A stretch of 47,391 nucleotides of DNA from JBGAPI01 sp044221335 (GCA_044221335.1 JBGAPI010000041.1:1-47391); one strand, 5' to 3'. Shown: positions 16,494 through 25,247, counted from the stretch's first letter. Numbers and translations are program-made. The notes: generated by a model not told the origin, from the letters alone.

Positions 16494-17033
16494 GCCCGAG
16501 AGCAGCCGCAGCGAATCTCCGGTGAGCCGAAACACGGTCCACTCGTCCATCGCCCGCGCGCCGAGGCGCCGGTAGAACTCGATCGCCGGCGCGTTCCAGT
16601 CCAGCACCCACCACTCCATCCGGCCACAGCCGCGCGCGATCGCGGTGCGTGCGAGGTCGGCCAGCAGTGCACGGCCGACGCCGAAACCGCGAAACGCCGG
16701 ACGCACGAACAGGTCTTCCAGGTACAGCCCCGGACGCCCGAGGAAGGTCGAAAAGTTGTGGAAGAACAGCGCGAAGCCGGCGACTTCCGCCGGGCTGCCG
16801 TCCGCCGGATGCCATTCCGCGATCCGGACCTCGGCGGCGGACCGCGCGCCGAACAGCGACTCCGCCAGCAGCGCCTCGTCGGCGACCACCTCGTTCTCCA
16901 GCTTCTCGTAGGCGGCCAGCTCGCGGATCAGCGTGAGGATCAGGGCGACGTCGTCGCGGGTCGCGTCGCGGAGCCGGGTCGCCCCGCCTGCCGGGGGCGC
17001 GAACGCCTCCCCGGAGCCGGCCACGGCACTCAC
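16491..17033 (-). CDS. GNAT acetyltransferase, diamine/thialysine type
   Basis: 180 residues from a GTG start at 17033. The GNAT core reads YLEDLFVRPAFRGFGVGRALLADLA, with the acetyl-CoA loop RGFGVG, followed by MEWWVLDWNAPAIEFYRRLGA. This combination (EDLFV, WxVLxWN, FYxxLGA) matches the spermidine/spermine and thialysine acetyltransferase subgroup. Substrate identity is inferred from that resemblance only. The start overlaps the stop of the upstream cupin gene by 4 bp (GTGA), indicating coupled translation. Confidence 0.82.
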   Translation of the reverse strand: MSAVAGSGEAFAPPAGGATRLRDATRDDVALILTLIRELAAYEKLENEVVADEALLAESLFGARSAAEVRIAEWHPADGSPAEVAGFALFFHNFSTFLGRPGLYLEDLFVRPAFRGFGVGRALLADLARTAIARGCGRMEWWVLDWNAPAIEFYRRLGARAMDEWTVFRLTGDSLRLLSG

Positions 17034-17407
17034 GGCAGCGCCCGCCGCTGCTCGTCGATCCCGCGGGAGAGCGGCGTCACGACGTCACCGGTATGGCGGG
17101 TCTCCACCGGCTCGAACAGCGCGATGCAGCAGATCCCGGGCGCGAATGGCCGATGCTCCACGCCGCGCGGCACCACGAAGATCTGCCCCGGATCGAGGCG
17201 GACGGTGCGGTCGCGCAGTTCGATGTGGAAGCAGCCATCCAGCACCAGGAACATCTCGTCCTGATCGGCATGGTCGTGCCAGACGAACTCGCCCTGCACC
17301 TTGGCGACCTTCACGTACTGACCGTTCAATTCGGCCACCACCCGCGGCGACCACAGCTCGGTCAGCGACTGCGCCGCCGCCAGCAGATCGCGTGCATCGG
17401 CCTCCAA
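17030..17407 (-). CDS. Small single-domain cupin protein
   Basis: 125 residues. The cupin metal motif is visible as FVWHDHADQDEMFLVLDGCFHIELRD (two His and Glu) with the second motif PRGVEHRPFA. The likely start is TTG at 17407, since similar proteins begin just before the LTELWSP segment. This TTG lies only 5 nt after a strong hairpin and has no good ribosome site, so the start is uncertain. Such proteins often bind a metal and a small ligand, with unknown function. It is coupled to the GNAT gene. Confidence 0.75.
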   Translation of the reverse strand: MEADARDLLAAAQSLTELWSPRVVAELNGQYVKVAKVQGEFVWHDHADQDEMFLVLDGCFHIELRDRTVRLDPGQIFVVPRGVEHRPFAPGICCIALFEPVETRHTGDVVTPLSRGIDEQRRALP

Positions 17408-17410
17408 ACG

Positions 17411-17440
17411 AAAACGCCGCCGGCATGGGCCGGCGGCGTT
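17411..17440 (-). terminator. Intrinsic terminator after the DUF5684-like gene
   Basis: A 12-bp perfect stem (AACGCCGCCGGC / GCCGGCGGCGTT) around a 4-nt loop. On the minus strand it is followed by TTTT. It would end transcripts of the membrane-protein gene just before the cupin gene. Confidence 0.85.
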
Positions 17441-17464
17441 CCGTTCGAGCCGTGGCGCTCCGGG

Positions 17465-17839
17465 TCAGCTGCGCGGACCCTGGTACTGAGCGTCGCCGAA
17501 GCCGAGGATCGGGTAGAAGATCGGGCCGAGGAAGGCCAGACCCAGTCCGAAGCCCGCGCCCTTTCCGAAGTTCTTCGCCACTTCGATCGCCACCAGGATC
17601 AGGACGATGAAGTTCACGAACGGAATGAACAGCAGGACGATCCACCAGATCGGCTTGCCGGCGATTTCCAGCAGAACAACGATGTTGTAGATCGGGACCA
17701 GGCACGCCCAGCCCGGCTTTCCGGCCTTGGCGAAGGTCTTCCACATGCCGGCAATGACCGCGATCATGACCGCCAGCCAGAGCACCATACCGAACAGGCC
17801 GGCAATCACCCCACCTGCATTACTGCCACCGTCTTCCAT
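17465..17839 (-). CDS. Small membrane protein, DUF5684-like
   Basis: 124 residues from ATG at 17839, preceded by GGGGAG as ribosome site. There are four hydrophobic segments. The motif set KAGKPGWACLVPIYN, GKPIWWIVLLFIPFVN and FGLGLAFLGPIFYPILGFGDAQY matches a family of small bacterial inner-membrane proteins of unknown function (DUF5684). The name is from memory of these motifs. A longer frame to 17917 has no ribosome site and a different composition. The gene is single, ended by a strong terminator. Confidence 0.72.
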   Translation of the reverse strand: MEDGGSNAGGVIAGLFGMVLWLAVMIAVIAGMWKTFAKAGKPGWACLVPIYNIVVLLEIAGKPIWWIVLLFIPFVNFIVLILVAIEVAKNFGKGAGFGLGLAFLGPIFYPILGFGDAQYQGPRS

Positions 17840-18049
17840 AGCCACTCCCCTCTCGTTGTCGTCGATTCGGTGCGCCAGCGCGCCCCATCCTGATGAAGCG
17901 CCCCACCGTATCGGCAAAGTGCACTTCGCTTCAACTGCTTCCGCCGGCAGACCCGACGGCAGCGATCCTCACGTCTCAAACGACGGCGAGACCCCGACGC
18001 GAACGGCGCCGGAAGGATCCGGCATCCGCGGCCGCGGCCCGCGCTGCAC

Positions 18050-19510
18050 TCAATGCCCGCCGCCGCCCGAATCCATCGCCTTCAGGCCCGCGATCATCTT
18101 GGTCGCCGCATCCTGGCCATCGGCGAACAGCATGCGGGTGTTGTCGGCATAGAACAGCGCGTTCTCGATGCCGGCGAAGCCGGTGCCCTTGCCGCGCTTG
18201 ATCACGATGGTCTGCTTCGCCGCGACGACGTCGAGGATCGGCATGCCGTAGATCGGGCTCGACTTGTCGGTCTTCGCCGCCGGGTTCACCACGTCGTTGG
18301 CACCGATCACGATGGCGACGTCGCACTTCGGGAAGTCGGCGTTGATGTCGTCCATGTCGGCGATCAGGTCGTAGGGCACGCCGGCTTCGGCCAGCAGCAC
18401 GTTCATGTGGCCGGGCATACGGCCCGCGACCGGGTGGATCGCGAACTTCACGTCCTTGTCGCGCTTGATCAGCTGCTGCGACAGCTCCCAGATCTTGTGC
18501 TGCGCCTGCGCCACCGCCATGCCGTAGCCCGGCACGATGATGATCGACTCGGCCAGGTAGAGCAGCGAGGCGGCATCATCCGGCTCGATGGGCTTCTGCT
18601 GGCCGGTGATTTCCTGCGCCGCGCCGCCGCCGCCGAAGTTCGAGAACAGCACTCCGCTGATCGGGCGGTTCATCGCCTTCGCCATCAGCTGGGTCAGCAG
18701 GGTGCCCGCCGCGCCCACCACCATGCCGGCGATGATCAGGGCGGGGTTCTGCAGCACGTAGCCTTCGAACGACACCGCGAGACCGGTCAACGCGTTGTAC
18801 AGCGAGATCACGACTGGCATGTCGGCGCCGCCGATCGGCAGCGTCATCAGGAAGCCGACCGCGAGGGCGGCGACGAAGAAGCCGATGGTGATCTCGGTGC
18901 TGAGGTTGAAGAAGTGCGCCGCGCCGAGGCCGACCGCTACCAGGAAGATCAGCAGGTTGAAGTATTGCTGGCCGCCGAAGGTGAAGCGCTTGTCCATCAC
19001 GCCGTCGAGCTTGGCCCACGCGATGATCGAGCCGGTCAGCGAGACCGAACCGATCAGCGCGCCGACGACGGCCGCGGCCAGCATGATGTTGTTGGGCGCA
19101 TGTCCCACCGACGCGTACTTCAACAGCTCGATCGCACCGATCATCGCCGCCGAGCCACCGCCGAGGCCGTTGTACAGCGCGACCTGCTGCGGCATCGCCG
19201 TCATCGCCACCGACTTCGCCTTCAGCCAGGCCGGGATGATGCCGAGCGCCAGTGCGCCGATGATGAGGTACACGTTGGTGAAGTTCGCCGCGGGCGCCGC
19301 GCCACCTTCAGCGGCGTGCGGGTGCATCGCCGACTGGATGTTGAGCGCGAGCGTGGCCAGGGTCGCGACCACCATGCCGATGCCGGCGAGCTGGATGCCC
19401 TTGCGCGCCGTCGTCGGCGAGGACATCCGCTTGATGCCCATGATGAGCTGGAAGGCCGCCAGGATGTAGGCGGCCGAGGCCACGAGTTCGAGGAGCTTGC
19501 TGGTATCCAT
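18050..19510 (-). CDS. pntB: NAD(P) transhydrogenase subunit beta
   Basis: 486 residues. The N-terminal half (about 1-290) has multiple membrane helices forming the proton channel domain. The C-terminal half is the NADP(H)-binding domain III, with the fingerprint GYGMAVAQAQH and later AIVIGANDVVNPAA. The complete enzyme couples proton entry to NADPH formation. It is the last gene of the pntAA-pntAB-pntB operon, 10 bp after pntAB. A short hairpin (18008-18023) without a T-run lies downstream. Confidence 0.96.
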   Translation of the reverse strand: MDTSKLLELVASAAYILAAFQLIMGIKRMSSPTTARKGIQLAGIGMVVATLATLALNIQSAMHPHAAEGGAAPAANFTNVYLIIGALALGIIPAWLKAKSVAMTAMPQQVALYNGLGGGSAAMIGAIELLKYASVGHAPNNIMLAAAVVGALIGSVSLTGSIIAWAKLDGVMDKRFTFGGQQYFNLLIFLVAVGLGAAHFFNLSTEITIGFFVAALAVGFLMTLPIGGADMPVVISLYNALTGLAVSFEGYVLQNPALIIAGMVVGAAGTLLTQLMAKAMNRPISGVLFSNFGGGGAAQEITGQQKPIEPDDAASLLYLAESIIIVPGYGMAVAQAQHKIWELSQQLIKRDKDVKFAIHPVAGRMPGHMNVLLAEAGVPYDLIADMDDINADFPKCDVAIVIGANDVVNPAAKTDKSSPIYGMPILDVVAAKQTIVIKRGKGTGFAGIENALFYADNTRMLFADGQDAATKMIAGLKAMDSGGGGH

Positions 19511-19520
19511 GATCCGCTCC

Positions 19521-19817
19521 TCAGGCCTTGGTTGCCGGCTTGCTCGACTTGAACATGTCGAGCATCCGTTCGGTCACCACGTATCCGCCGGCGGCATTGC
19601 CGGCACCCATCGCCACCGCGATGAAGCCGATCGCCTTGGCCAGGTCGGTGTCGGCTTCCGCCAGCACCACCATCGCGCCGACCACCACGATGCCGTGCAC
19701 GAAGTTGGAACCCGACATCAGCGGCGTGTGCAGGATGACCGGGACGCGGGCGATGATCTCGTGGCCGGTGAAGGCGGCGAGCATGATGATGTAGAGAGCG
19801 AGGAATCCGTCGATCAT
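19521..19817 (-). CDS. pntAB: NAD(P) transhydrogenase subunit alpha, part 2
   Basis: 98 residues with three or four membrane segments (FLALYIIMLAAFTGHEII, FVHGIVVVGAMVVLA, AIGFIAVAMGAGNAAGGYVV). This corresponds to the C-terminal membrane portion of E. coli PntA; the three-polypeptide form with a split alpha subunit is common in alpha- and many gammaproteobacteria. It lies between the soluble alpha part and pntB on the same strand. Confidence 0.93.
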   Translation of the reverse strand: MIDGFLALYIIMLAAFTGHEIIARVPVILHTPLMSGSNFVHGIVVVGAMVVLAEADTDLAKAIGFIAVAMGAGNAAGGYVVTERMLDMFKSSKPATKA

Positions 19818-19860
19818 TGTCTTTCCCCAGAGTGTTCGTCGTTAGTCGAAGGCTTCGGTG

Positions 19861-19894
19861 CAGGGCCCGGGGCCCAGGGCACAGGGCCCAGGGG
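19861..19894 (-). repeat. GGGCCC-rich dispersed repeat in the pnt operon
   Basis: On the minus strand it contains CTGGGCCCTGTGCCCTGG (19874-19891), identical to the core between hslV and hslU. It sits in the 88-bp gap between pntAA and pntAB, inside a presumed operon. Confidence 0.75.
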
Positions 19895-19905
19895 TGAGCC
19901 GCGGG

Positions 19906-21036
19906 CTAGGCGCCCTCGACCAGCTTCTTGGTGGCCTCGTGCTTGATCTCCCCGCCGTGGGTGAGGCAGGTCTTGGCGACCAGCTCGTCCGTCCAGTCGA
20001 GGTTGATCGCGCCGTCCTTGACGATCAGGCTGACGAAGTTGAACAGGTTCTTGGCGTACATCTCCGAGGAGTGCAGTGCGCCCATCGACGGCAGGCCGAG
20101 CGGGCCGATGATCGACACTGCGCCGATCATCACCGTCTCGCCGGGCTTGGTCGCCTCGCAGTTGCCGCCGGTCTCGGCGGCGAGATCGACCAGTACGGAG
20201 CCCGGCTTCATGCCGTCGACCATCGCGCGGGTGATGATCTTCGGCGCCGGGCGGCCGGGGACCGCCGCGGTGGTCACGATCACGTCGACGTTCTTGATGT
20301 GCTCGCCGAGTCGGCGCTGCTGTTCGGCGCGCTCCTCCGCGGTCAGCTCGCGGGCATAGCCGCCGCTGCCGCTGGCCGAGACGCCGAGGTCGAGGAACTT
20401 GGCGCCGAGCGATTCGATCTGCTCCTTCACCTCGGGCCGCACGTCGAAGCCTTCGACCTGGGCGCCGAGGCGACGCGCCGTGGCGATCGCCTGCAGGCCG
20501 GCGACGCCGGCGCCGATGATCAGCACCTTCGACGGCCGCACCGTGCCGGCGGCGGTGGTCAGCATCGGGAAGAACTTCGGCGAGGCCTGCGCGGCGATCA
20601 GCACGGCCTTGTAGCCGGCCATGCCCGCCTGCGAGGACAGGATGTCCATCGCCTGCGCGCGCGTCGTGCGCGGCAGGAGCTCCATCGCGAACGAGGTGAT
20701 CTTGCGATCGCGCAGCGCCTTGGTGCGCTCCGGCATCGTGTGCGCGGCGAGCATGCCGATGTAGATCGAGCCTTCCTTCATGCCGGCGATCTCGTCGAGG
20801 CTCGGCGGCGCGACCTTGAAGACGATGTCGGCACGACCGAGCGCCGTGGCCGCATCGGCCACCACCTCGGTGTTGTCCTTGAAGGAGGCGTCGGGCAACT
20901 GCGTCGGCTCGCCGGCGCCGGCCTGGAGGACCACTCCGGCGCCGAGGCTCTTCAGTTTCTTCGCGACATCGGGAACCAGCGCGATGCGCTTCTCGTTCGG
21001 CGCGGTCTCGCGCACGACGGACACGGTGACAGCCAT
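19906..21036 (-). CDS. pntAA: NAD(P) transhydrogenase subunit alpha, part 1
   Basis: 376 residues from ATG at 21036 (MAVTVSVVRETAPNEKRIALVP, the standard opening). It is the soluble NAD(H)-binding domain I, related to alanine dehydrogenase. The nucleotide fold is seen in VLIIGAGVAGLQAIATARRLGA, and the RQD-loop region in SGGYARELTAEE. Stop and downstream gap contain the GGGCCC repeat. It is the first gene of the operon; a 471-bp stretch rich in hairpins precedes it. Confidence 0.95.
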   Translation of the reverse strand: MAVTVSVVRETAPNEKRIALVPDVAKKLKSLGAGVVLQAGAGEPTQLPDASFKDNTEVVADAATALGRADIVFKVAPPSLDEIAGMKEGSIYIGMLAAHTMPERTKALRDRKITSFAMELLPRTTRAQAMDILSSQAGMAGYKAVLIAAQASPKFFPMLTTAAGTVRPSKVLIIGAGVAGLQAIATARRLGAQVEGFDVRPEVKEQIESLGAKFLDLGVSASGSGGYARELTAEERAEQQRRLGEHIKNVDVIVTTAAVPGRPAPKIITRAMVDGMKPGSVLVDLAAETGGNCEATKPGETVMIGAVSIIGPLGLPSMGALHSSEMYAKNLFNFVSLIVKDGAINLDWTDELVAKTCLTHGGEIKHEATKKLVEGA

Positions 21037-21507
21037 ACAACCTCCCCAGGTCTGCTGCATCCAACCACCGCGGCCGCGAATGCCCCCAAGGCTGCGGTAT
21101 ACGGTCAATTTCGCGACTTGCCTCGCTCGATCAGGCGCTACGTCGCGAACGATCGCGCCAGCCCGGCGCGAGCCCGGATGCTAGCCCGCATCTCTGCGCT
21201 GCCGCAAGCGGAGTTCGCGGCCGGAACTCCGGCTGTCGCAGGGCGGCCATCGGCCGCCGTCGCGAGGGGTCGGACAGCACGCTGAAATGCCGCCGCAACG
21301 GCGGTCAGTGCCCGCCCTGCGGCCGACAACGAAACGCGCTGTGCAAGCATGTTCGGAGCGCGCCGTACAACAAGGTCCCGGAGCGCGGAGGCTCGCAGGG
21401 CGGGGTTCAACCCGCCGGCGCGGCACGTTCCGTCGCACCAACCTCAGCAACCGGCACTGGCGCACGTATGGAGTGAACGCCGGCGGGTCACGACCCGCAC
21501 TACGACC
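21037..21507. other. 471-bp gene-free stretch with several GC hairpins
   Basis: No believable gene is seen. Inverted repeats include GGCGGCC ATC GGCCGCC (21242-21258), CCGCCG CAA CGGCGG (21290-21304), GGCGGG with ACCCGCC near 21400-21420, and GCGGGT CACG ACCCGC (21483-21498). These are of the same kind as the stop-embedded hairpins elsewhere, here accumulated between the pntAA start and the response-regulator stop. The pnt promoter must be within the left part (about 21037-21130), but no clear box was found. Confidence 0.6.
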
Positions 21508-22017
21508 TCACCCCTTTTCGGGGGTGGTCGCCTGCGCCGTCGGCGCCGGGCGCTGCGGGACCTTTTCGGTGTTGAGCAGGCGTTCGATGCGGGCGAAGAT
21601 CTCGTGGCGGGAGAACGGCTTCTTCATGAAGTCGTCGGCGCCGATGCGCTGGGCGTAGAACTGTTCGGTGGCCTGCTCGTTGCCGCTCATCATGATGATC
21701 GGCACGTCCTTGGTGACCTCGTCGCGGCGCAGGATGCGCAGGGCGGCGAAGCCGTTCATCCGCGGCAGCACGATGTCGAGGAAGATCATGTCGGGCTTCT
21801 CGGCCCTCGCGACCTCGATCCCCTTCTCGGCGTCATAGGCCTCGTAGGTCACGTAGCCGTTCTGCTGCAGGTATTTCCGGAGGATCGCCACGATCGTCGC
21901 GGAGTCGTCGATGATCAGGACGCGCGTCCCCAGACGAGCGTTGACCCTCGGCTTCTCACGGCGGTCGGACGCCGACTCGGCACTGCCGCCAAACACCCGT
22001 TTGAAGAACCCCAGCAT
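21508..22017 (-). CDS. Single-domain response regulator, PilG/PilH-like
   Basis: 169 residues. A CheY-like receiver occupies about 32-150: acidic pocket IIDDSA, phosphorylation site Asp in MIFLDIVLPRMNG, Ser in IIMMSGNE, and Lys in MKKPFSRHE. There is no output domain. An N-terminal basic stretch (MLGFFKRVFGG) and a C-terminal Pro/Thr tail flank the receiver. Resemblance is to type IV pilus regulators PilG/PilH, but no pilus genes are nearby, so the pathway is unknown. Confidence 0.85.
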   Translation of the reverse strand: MLGFFKRVFGGSAESASDRREKPRVNARLGTRVLIIDDSATIVAILRKYLQQNGYVTYEAYDAEKGIEVARAEKPDMIFLDIVLPRMNGFAALRILRRDEVTKDVPIIMMSGNEQATEQFYAQRIGADDFMKKPFSRHEIFARIERLLNTEKVPQRPAPTAQATTPEKG

Positions 22018-22179
22018 ACGGACACGCTACCCCGGAGCACCCCTGCCCCAATTCGACAAGTGTCCCTTGCGGCGGGGATTGTGGCAATGCTTGCCGTGTT
22101 TCCGGATCTCAATCCACCCGCTGCAGGCGGCTGCAGAGCGGCGCCCGGGCCGCTCGCGCGGGGCATGAAGAACGGCAGC

Positions 22180-22201
22180 AGCGGGCCGGTGCCCCGCTCT
22201 A
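22180..22201 (-). repeat. Stop-embedded hairpin after the DUF2069 gene
   Basis: Minus-strand TAG stop (22199-22201) followed by an inverted repeat AGCGGG...CCCGCT (22180-22198, one internal mismatch). No T-run. Confidence 0.6.
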
Positions 22202-22573
22202 CCGGCGTTCGCGCTTGGCCGCGACCGCCGCGACGCCGAGCCCCATCAGCACCGCGAACGCAAGCAGCGCCTCGGTCAACGCGAGCGCGCGTTCGGCCGG
22301 CGCTGCCCAGGCCTCCATCACGCCATGGGAGAGGTAGAACAGGCAGAAGATGCCGCCGACCAGCAGGCCGCGGCCGCCGTCCTGAAGGCCGACCAGCCCC
22401 GCGACCACCAGCGGACCGACCGCCAGCGACAGCACGATCGTCAGCGGCAACACGGCCGGCGGGAACAGCCAGCCGTGCCAGACGAGCTGCAGCACGGCGA
22501 TCGTGAACAGCGCGCCGGCGCAGGCTCGGCGCACCAGCATGCTCCTCGGCAACCCGGGAGTCGGGGCACTCAT
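22199..22573 (-). CDS. DUF2069 family membrane protein
   Basis: 124 residues from ATG at 22573, with four hydrophobic segments (AGALFTIAVLQLVWHGWLFPP, VLPLTIVLSLAVGPLVVAGLVG, LLVGGIFCLFYLSHGVMEAW, ALLAFAVLMGLGVAAVA). The FLYLSHGVMEAW-type motif and the coupling to wrbA are typical of the DUF2069 family in gammaproteobacteria. Function unknown. Its start overlaps the wrbA stop by 4 bp (ATGA). Confidence 0.85.
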   Translation of the reverse strand: MSAPTPGLPRSMLVRRACAGALFTIAVLQLVWHGWLFPPAVLPLTIVLSLAVGPLVVAGLVGLQDGGRGLLVGGIFCLFYLSHGVMEAWAAPAERALALTEALLAFAVLMGLGVAAVAAKRERR

Positions 22574-23175
22574 CGAGTCAGCCGGCGGGCGACGTCGGCG
22601 ACCCGCCGACCGAGCGCCCGCGCCAGATCGCGCTCGTCGGCATCGACCGGACGGGCGCTCTGCATGCCGTCGAGGTGGCCGGCCCCGTAGGGCGAGCCAC
22701 CTCCGGCGGTCGCGGACAGGGCGACCTCGGAGTACGGCAGGCCGACCAGCAGCATGCCGTGATGCATCAGCGGCAGCAGCATGCCGAGCAGGGTCGACTC
22801 CTGGCCGCCGTGCGGGCTGCCGGTGGAGGTGAACACCGCGCCCGGCTTGCCGGACAGGGCGCCGGACAGCCACAGCGAGCCGGTCTGGTCGAGGAAATGC
22901 TTGAGCGGTGCCGCCATCAGGCCGAAACGGGTCGGCGACCCGATGATGATGCCCGCGGCACGCTCCAGGTCGGCCAGCGTAGCGACCGGCGGGCGGGTCT
23001 CGTCGCGGCCGAAACCGGGGTCGGCCGGCGCGGCGTCGGCGCGCGGCAGGTCCGGCACCGTGCGCAGCCTTGCCGACATCCCCTCGACCTCGGCGACGCC
23101 ACGGGCGACGTAACGCGCCATTTCCGCGGTCTTGCCGCCGCGGCTCCAGTACAGGACCAGGATCTCGTTCGACAT
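22570..23175 (-). CDS. wrbA: WrbA-type NAD(P)H:quinone oxidoreductase
   Basis: 201 residues from ATG at 23175 (MSNEILVLYWSRGGKTAEMA). It has a flavodoxin-like fold: the FMN phosphate loop is SRGGKTAEM, and GSPTRFGLMAAPLKHFLDQT and TSTGSPHGGQEST are the conserved WrbA segments. It reduces quinones with NAD(P)H by two electrons. A GTG 12 nt upstream is a possible alternative start. It is coupled to DUF2069 and divergent from the YihY-family gene with 32 bp between starts. Confidence 0.9.
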   Translation of the reverse strand: MSNEILVLYWSRGGKTAEMARYVARGVAEVEGMSARLRTVPDLPRADAAPADPGFGRDETRPPVATLADLERAAGIIIGSPTRFGLMAAPLKHFLDQTGSLWLSGALSGKPGAVFTSTGSPHGGQESTLLGMLLPLMHHGMLLVGLPYSEVALSATAGGGSPYGAGHLDGMQSARPVDADERDLARALGRRVADVARRLTR

Positions 23176-23192
23176 TCCGGCATCCACTTCCC

Positions 23193-23198
23193 GATAAT
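23193..23198 (+). promoter_or_regulatory. -10-like box GATAAT before the YihY-family gene
   Basis: GATAAT (5 of 6) ends 9 nt before the ATG, within the 32-bp divergent gap to wrbA. The implied leader is 0-3 nt. Confidence 0.4.
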
Positions 23199-23207
23199 CG
23201 CCCGCCC

Positions 23208-24449
23208 ATGACCGCCGCGCCGTCCGCCCACGCCTGGTCCCGCCTGCGCCCGTTCTTCGCGCTGCTGGCTCGACGCTTCTTCGACGATCGCTGCTTCGAG
23301 GCGGCAGGCGCGCTGTCCTACACCACGGTGTTCGCGCTGGTGCCGCTGACCATGGCCTCGGTCGGCATTATGACGGCGTTTCCCGTGTTCGAGACCTGGT
23401 CGGCCCAGGCCAGCGACTACGTGTTCGAGAACTTCGTGCCGGCGGCGGCGACGGTGGTCCGCGGCTACCTCAGCCAGTTCGCCGCCAACGCGTCCAACCT
23501 CACCAGCGCCGGCGTGATCGGCATCCTCGTCTCCGCGCTGCTGATGCTCTCCGCAGTCGAGGAAACCTTCAACCGGATCTGGCGGGTGCCGCGGCGGCGC
23601 AATCGACTGGCGCGCTTCATGGTCTATTGGACCGTGCTCACCTTCGGCCCCATCCTGATCGCGGTCGGTGTCGGCGCTGTCCTGCAGATCGCCGCACGGC
23701 TGGGCGACATGCCGACCACCACCGGCATCCGCCTGTGGCCGACGATCATCACCTTCGGCACCACCCTGCTCGCCTATCTCATCATCCCCAACTCCAGCGT
23801 CCGGCTGCGCCACGCCGTGGCCGGCGCGGTGCTCGCGACCCTGCTCTTCGAGCTGGCCAAGCGCGGCTTCTCCAACTACGTGGTCAACGCCAACTACGAC
23901 AAGGTCTTCGGCGCTCTGGCCCTGCTGCCGATCCTGCTGGTGTGGATCTACGTGTCCTGGCTGGTGGCGCTGCTCGGCGCCTCGCTGGCGGCGAGCCTCG
24001 GCGCGTTCCGCTTCGACGTCGAGGACGGCCACTGGCCGCCCGGCCTCGACGTGCTTGCCTGCGTGCGGGTGCTGCGCGTGGTGCGGGACGCGACGGCCGC
24101 CGGTGCGCCGCCGGACCGCAAGGCGATCGGCGAAGGCCTTGCGGGCGCCAGCGCGGAGCAGGTCGATCACGCGATCGAGCGGCTTCTGGCCGTGCGCGCG
24201 ATCGAGCGCAGCAGTTCCGGCGGCTACGTGCCGATCGTCGACCCCGACCGCATCGCCCTTGCTGCGCTGTTTCCCGGCCACCCGCCGCGCCGCTTCGACG
24301 CCGCCGCAGCGCTGCCGGTCGCCGACGAACCTGCAACCGCACGCTGGCTGGGTGCGTACCGCCAGGACTGCGACCGTGCCCTGGCGATCACGCTCGGCGA
24401 ACTCCTGCGCCGCGAGCCGGTCGAAACCTCCGCGCCGACACCCACCTGA
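23208..24449 (+). CDS. YihY/BrkB family inner-membrane protein
   Basis: 413 residues from ATG at 23208. The first about 290 residues contain six membrane segments with the family motifs EAAGALSYTTVFALVPL, EETFNRIW, and ANYDKVFGALALLPILLVWIYVSW. A cytoplasmic C-terminal part (about 300-405) reads as a winged-helix region (VDHAIERLLAVRAIERSSSGGYV). Despite the old name ribonuclease BN, these proteins are not nucleases; their function is unsettled. Confidence 0.9.
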   Translation: MTAAPSAHAWSRLRPFFALLARRFFDDRCFEAAGALSYTTVFALVPLTMASVGIMTAFPVFETWSAQASDYVFENFVPAAATVVRGYLSQFAANASNLTSAGVIGILVSALLMLSAVEETFNRIWRVPRRRNRLARFMVYWTVLTFGPILIAVGVGAVLQIAARLGDMPTTTGIRLWPTIITFGTTLLAYLIIPNSSVRLRHAVAGAVLATLLFELAKRGFSNYVVNANYDKVFGALALLPILLVWIYVSWLVALLGASLAASLGAFRFDVEDGHWPPGLDVLACVRVLRVVRDATAAGAPPDRKAIGEGLAGASAEQVDHAIERLLAVRAIERSSSGGYVPIVDPDRIALAALFPGHPPRRFDAAAALPVADEPATARWLGAYRQDCDRALAITLGELLRREPVETSAPTPT

Positions 24450-24462
24450 ACGAGTATCCAAG

Positions 24463-24969
24463 ATGAAGATTTCGACCTGCCTCGTCCTCGCCTTCGCGAC
24501 CGCCCTGAACGGGGCGGCGGCGCCGTCGGGCGTCGCTGCCGAGGCCAAGCCCGAAAAGCCGACACTGTCCGTCACCACGCTCGACGGCAAGCCCTACGAG
24601 CTCGCGCAGCACCGCGGCAAGTTCGTGCTGATCAACTTCTGGGCCACCTACTGCGTGCCCTGCCTGAAGGAGATCCCGGCGCTGTCGGCGTTCGACCGTG
24701 CGCGCGACGACGTCGAGGTGATCGGCCTCGACTACGAGGACATCGAGGACGCCGAACTCCAGGCCTTCCTGAAGGCGCACCCGGCGGGCTATCCGGTCGC
24801 GAAGGTCGACGTGTTCGATCCGCCGAAGGACTTCGACACTCCGCGCGCCCTGCCGACCAGTTACCTCATCGCCCCGGACGGCAAGGTGGCGAAGCGCTTC
24901 CTGGGACCGGTCAGCGAGGACGATCTCGCCAAGGCGGTCGACGCCGCGAAGGGCACGGCCGCGAAGTGA
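24463..24969 (+). CDS. TlpA-like periplasmic thioredoxin family protein
   Basis: 168 residues. The signal peptide covers about residues 1-26 (MKISTCLVLAFATALNG...GVAAEA). The domain is of the TlpA/ResA type: FVLINFWATYCVPCLKEIPAL, with the redox pair CVPC, and the cis-Pro segment ALPTSYLIAPDGKV. These proteins reduce specific periplasmic disulfides, for example in cytochrome c or oxidase assembly. It follows the YihY gene by 13 bp and overlaps the acylphosphatase gene by 4 bp. Confidence 0.88.
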   Translation: MKISTCLVLAFATALNGAAAPSGVAAEAKPEKPTLSVTTLDGKPYELAQHRGKFVLINFWATYCVPCLKEIPALSAFDRARDDVEVIGLDYEDIEDAELQAFLKAHPAGYPVAKVDVFDPPKDFDTPRALPTSYLIAPDGKVAKRFLGPVSEDDLAKAVDAAKGTAAK

Positions 24970-25247
24970 GCACGCGGCACGCCGCGCGGTTCGTGGTGAC
25001 CGGTCGCGTGCAGGGCGTGGCGTTCCGGGCGTACACGCGCACGGAAGCCGTGCGGCTCGGCGTCGTCGGGCATGCGATCAACCGTCCCGACGGCAGCGTC
25101 GAGGTGTGGGCGATCGGTGCTCCGGAAGCGGTCGAGGCGCTCGCGGCGTGGCTGCGAAGGGGATCACCGATGGCGCGGGTCGACGAAGTGTCACGCGTCG
25201 ATGAGGCGCTGCCGCCGGCGCTGCCGCAAGGATTCGGCACCGCCTAG
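24966..25247 (+). CDS. Acylphosphatase
   Basis: 93 residues, standard size, from a GTG that overlaps the preceding stop (GTGA). The active-site motif VQGVAFRAYTRTEAVRLGVVGHAIN is complete, including Arg in AFRAYT for phosphate binding and Asn in AINRPDG for the catalytic water. It hydrolyses acyl phosphates; the physiological role in bacteria is not settled. Confidence 0.92.
   Translation: MSTRHAARFVVTGRVQGVAFRAYTRTEAVRLGVVGHAINRPDGSVEVWAIGAPEAVEALAAWLRRGSPMARVDEVSRVDEALPPALPQGFGTA

Noticed and set aside
21037..21507. Hidden small gene or RNA in the 471-bp gap
   Set aside because: Short frames there are Arg/Pro-rich and run through hairpins; no tRNA or known RNA fold was seen.
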